Part shown: piece by piece, positions 61,503 to 64,000 of the stretch
Layout: the number at the start of each line of letters is the position of its first letter
Numbering within the stretch: the first letter of the stretch is position 1
Assembly: GCA_964448115.1 (NCBI GenBank)
Contig: CAYUVA010000019.1
Coordinates: 13,447-77,446 of the forward strand
Length of the DNA: 64,000 bases
From: CAYUVA01 sp964448115 [NCBI: uncultured bacterium]
GTDB lineage: Bacteria; CAYUVA01
Reading direction: 5' to 3'
Translations under genes and position numbers: made by a program
Notes under the pieces: generated by a model
Databases searched by the model: none
Seen by the model: the letters and a program-made list of their open reading frames with translations, nothing else
What the model was told of the DNA's origin: nothing

Positions 61503-63834
61503 TATTGCTTCCTTTGAGCAACTTCTCTAGCCGGTGAGCGATGTCCCGATATTGTCGATTGATCCTAGTTCGATTGCCCTCTAGGCTTCTAATGCTACCA
61601 TCTTTAGCCAAGTAATTACAAGCATCGGCGATCTTCTCGGTAGAATAGTAATCGAGAGCCTTCTTTATGTGTCTCCAGGCAACCTCACGCTCTGGATGAA
61701 TGCTAACTGCCTCAAGCAACCTTTCCAGGCTTTCTTTGAGCCGGTCGCTGCCGGCGAACAGATCCCCTTGCTCACAGTAAACCTCATAAAGCAAGTTTTG
61801 GTCGATATTATTGGCAGCAAGCACACTATTTAGGGTCTGCTCGGCTGCTTTCTTTTCTAAGAGCAGGTATAGTATCTTTCCCTTTTTCACCTGTAGCCAT
61901 AGGTTTTCAGGTTGAAGGCTGATCGCTTTATCTATGGCTTGCAAGGCATCTCTCTTCTCCCCCCGCAAGATATGGATCTCTGCCATCAAATCCCAGTATT
62001 GGTGCATCTCCTGGTTAATGACATCGCTTCCATGCAGCAGCTCGATGACCTTTTCCCATCGTTTCGTAGCCAGGTATGCGGAGGCAAGCTCCAATAGAAG
62101 CGGAAGGGGAAATACCTTCCCTTTGATCTTGTACTTTCTTTGAATAGCTTCGAGAAAGCGAATTTCCCTGCCCAGTTTCCCGATACTTCGATAGCCCTCA
62201 GCTATCCCAAGTATAAGTTGAAAATTATCGGCATCCAGTCGGGCTGCTTTCTTGTAGAGCTTGACCGAGGATTCATACTCTCCACGCCTGGCTAAAAGCT
62301 CTGCTGCCATTGAGATAGCCTTGATTTTCCTAGGCTCGACCTTGATCGCAAAGCGCAGCGTCTCCAACGCCAGGTCATGCTTGCCTAGCCCTATCGCAAT
62401 CTGCGCGCTCTCGCAAAGCTCATCGTATTGCCTAAGCTCCTGGAAAGGGTTCTTTATGCCGAGCAATCTGACCAGGCGGTATAGTGCCCGTAGCCTTTTT
62501 CTCCGCTCCAGGAGCGTATTTCCTCCATCGCTGGTGTACCAATAGTCCGAGTTTAGCGAATAAGATCCCTCCACAATACCGAAGCGCCGTGGATGGTTGT
62601 AAACCGGGGTTCTCTCAATGACAGCCAACATGCCGATGGAGCCGATGCTCTGTATCCGATTTCGGTGCTTGATCAGGAACCAGAATGTCTTGAGCAGGTC
62701 CCAGCGTGTCTCTCCTGGGAAACCGACCAGAAGATTGATATCGATGCCCAGCCTTGCCTTGCGCATATCCTTAAAGACCCTATCCACGGTCTTGAGGTTT
62801 TGGTTTTTGTTCATCAGCTTGAGCACCTTAGCGCTTCCGCTCTCGATGCCGAAGTCTAGCGATGTGCACCCCGCCTTTTTCATCTTGCGCAAAAGCTCGA
62901 TATTCATCGCCCGCATGGCGCGAGCATTGCCGCCCCAGGAGAACTTGTAACCACCCTTGATAATAAGGTCGCAAAGCTCATCCAGCACCTTCGGATTGCC
63001 GTTGATCAACTGGTCGGTGAAGCTGTAATTGGGAATGCGGTATTGCTGGTAATGTTCGACCATCTCCTTATAGATATTCTGTGCGCTCCGGGTGCGATAT
63101 TTCTGCCACAGCGCCTTCTCCGGGCAAAACGAGCATGAGTATGGACAGCCGCGACTGCCCAATATCGGCATCACATTGCTATGCTGATAAAGCGAGAAGT
63201 CGTAGTCGCTGAAATCAGGAAAGGGGAGGGTGTCGAGATCTGGGATTAAAGAACGCGGGGGAGATTCGATGACCTCGCCATCACGCTTTATGATCGCTCC
63301 TGGCATCGGCTCCAAGACCCGGTTGCGCTGAATGGCTCTCGCCAGCTCAACGATGGTCTGCTCCCCCTCTGAGAATACCACCGCATCGACCTGGGGCGCC
63401 TTTATTAGCGACCTGCCCCGTATGGCAAGGGAACACTCCGGTCCCCCGAAGATGATAATTGTTCGTGGATTCTCTTTTTTTATCATTTCAGCCAGGTGCA
63501 GGCTGTAAAGACGATTTGCGCAAAATACCGAGAACCCAACTGCATAAGGTTGTTTGTCAAGGATCTCCCTTACCCAGAGCCGATTTTTCTGCTCGAATCT
63601 GATCTTAAGTTCAGCGAAATATGTCTCATACTCCCAGAGGTGGTAGTAGTTGTCCTCCCAGTATTTTTTAAAATCTGGCTCGATCCTAAAATAAAGGTCG
63701 ATGCTCAAATCACTAGCCTGTACAGAATATTCGGCAGCTCGCAGGCTTGAGCTGATATATGCAAGCCCGATCGGAGGACTAGGCAAGCCCCACGGTGGAG
63801 CCATCAACAAGATGAAATCGCAATTTTCAGACAT
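61480..63834 (-). CDS. B12-binding radical SAM protein with C-terminal TPR domain
   Basis: A 784-residue protein. Residues about 5-170 form a cobalamin-binding-type Rossmann domain (PPWGLPSPPIGLAYISSSLR, IIIFGGPECS). The radical SAM domain has the iron-sulphur motif Cys230-x3-Cys234-x2-Cys237 (GCPYSCSFC) and the usual GFPGET and FGIESGS segments. From about 470 onwards TPR-like repeats continue to about residue 760. B12-dependent radical SAM enzymes often methylate unactivated carbons or take part in lipid, peptide or cofactor synthesis. The TPR tail suggests a protein or complex partner. The overlap with rimI hints at a shared transcript. No clear ribosome site precedes ATG 63834. Confidence 0.88.
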   Translation of the reverse strand: MSENCDFILLMAPPWGLPSPPIGLAYISSSLRAAEYSVQASDLSIDLYFRIEPDFKKYWEDNYYHLWEYETYFAELKIRFEQKNRLWVREILDKQPYAVGFSVFCANRLYSLHLAEMIKKENPRTIIIFGGPECSLAIRGRSLIKAPQVDAVVFSEGEQTIVELARAIQRNRVLEPMPGAIIKRDGEVIESPPRSLIPDLDTLPFPDFSDYDFSLYQHSNVMPILGSRGCPYSCSFCPEKALWQKYRTRSAQNIYKEMVEHYQQYRIPNYSFTDQLINGNPKVLDELCDLIIKGGYKFSWGGNARAMRAMNIELLRKMKKAGCTSLDFGIESGSAKVLKLMNKNQNLKTVDRVFKDMRKARLGIDINLLVGFPGETRWDLLKTFWFLIKHRNRIQSIGSIGMLAVIERTPVYNHPRRFGIVEGSYSLNSDYWYTSDGGNTLLERRKRLRALYRLVRLLGIKNPFQELRQYDELCESAQIAIGLGKHDLALETLRFAIKVEPRKIKAISMAAELLARRGEYESSVKLYKKAARLDADNFQLILGIAEGYRSIGKLGREIRFLEAIQRKYKIKGKVFPLPLLLELASAYLATKRWEKVIELLHGSDVINQEMHQYWDLMAEIHILRGEKRDALQAIDKAISLQPENLWLQVKKGKILYLLLEKKAAEQTLNSVLAANNIDQNLLYEVYCEQGDLFAGSDRLKESLERLLEAVSIHPEREVAWRHIKKALDYYSTEKIADACNYLAKDGSIRSLEGNRTRINRQYRDIAHRLEKLLKGSNNGSGTTK

Positions 63835-64000
63835 ACTTGATCATAAAATAGGGTCCCTGTGTCCTGTTTTGACACAATATCAGAAAGTTATCAAACCTTA
63901 TGCCGACCCTTTTTTATTTTCTCAGTGAGTGGAGTTTGGCTCAAATCTATCAAGAGGGGATTTAGGGAGGTGTCATTCCACAGATAATTCATGAACCTTT
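63835..64000. other. Right-end spacer, no gene recognised
   Basis: AT-rich spacer upstream of the minus-strand radical SAM gene. No promoter stands out and no coding frame longer than a few dozen codons begins here. Confidence 0.4.

Noticed and set aside
1-64000. tRNA, rRNA and insertion-sequence genes
   Set aside because: The spacers were read for tRNA-like cloverleaves, rRNA segments and transposase frames; none was found. A short or unusual tRNA could be missed by eye.

Overview
The window is a chromosome segment of a Gram-negative bacterium with roughly balanced GC. An outer membrane is implied by a TonB-dependent receptor (36188-38344), a very long AsmA/TamB-type protein (48972-53045) and several lipobox or signal-peptide proteins. 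Housekeeping genes (recO, recN, scpA, scpB, gltX, rimI, tdh, ltaE) are scattered singly among exported hydrolases. This mosaic layout, with many Thr/Pro-linked modular secreted enzymes, resembles genomes of uncultured candidate phyla. I cannot name the phylum from sequence alone. I found no rRNA, tRNA, IS element or CRISPR array.

Left part (1-13 kb): rfbB (dTDP-glucose 4,6-dehydratase) and a membrane-anchored alpha/beta hydrolase converge on a minus-strand series that reads ltaE, sirtuin, SRPBCC protein, [island], TPR membrane protein, dGTPase-like HD hydrolase, IetS-like subtilase. This series is interrupted at about 6.2-10.2 kb by a strikingly AT-rich island. The island carries a GT39/ArnT-like membrane glycosyltransferase and a secreted clan GH-A glycoside hydrolase broken by one in-frame TAA. 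It lies between two direct copies (134 bp identical, then about 60 bp diverged) of the start region of the TPR gene.

Middle part (13-34 kb): a GAF histidine kinase, a TatT-like protein, a YncE-propeller/phosphatase, a lipoprotein and a zinc phospholipase C lead to a 1551-residue Ser/Thr kinase-AAA-TPR protein. The kinase gene is 5 nt downstream of a secreted metallophosphatase. Divergent from that pair are a gingipain-type (C25) protease and a subtilisin (S8) protease that share the same long modular tail.

Right part (34-64 kb): tdh, recO, a TonB receptor, an Ntn-hydrolase with a strong promoter and palindromic operator, a K+ channel, a GH1 lipoprotein, scpAB, an acyl-CoA dehydrogenase, gltX, a GNAT protein behind a structured leader, and the TamB-like protein. 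These are followed by an SGNH hydrolase, an LPP20-like lipoprotein, a second metallophosphatase, recN, a hexapeptide acyltransferase, a dolichyl-phosphate-mannose-synthase-like GT2, rimI and a B12-binding radical SAM/TPR protein.

Main discovery candidate: five exported enzymes of four unrelated catalytic families (two purple-acid-type metallophosphatases, a C25 cysteine protease, an S8 serine protease and an SGNH esterase) all end in the same roughly 92-104-residue domain. It follows a Thr-Pro-rich linker and has a recognisable consensus (GY-W/M-x-T/S-R-L at its start, YxG-xx-(T/A)G near its middle, (L/I)(L/I)E and often PWPYL near its end). I interpret it as an undescribed C-terminal targeting or surface-anchoring module, functionally analogous to, but not resembling, known sorting tags.
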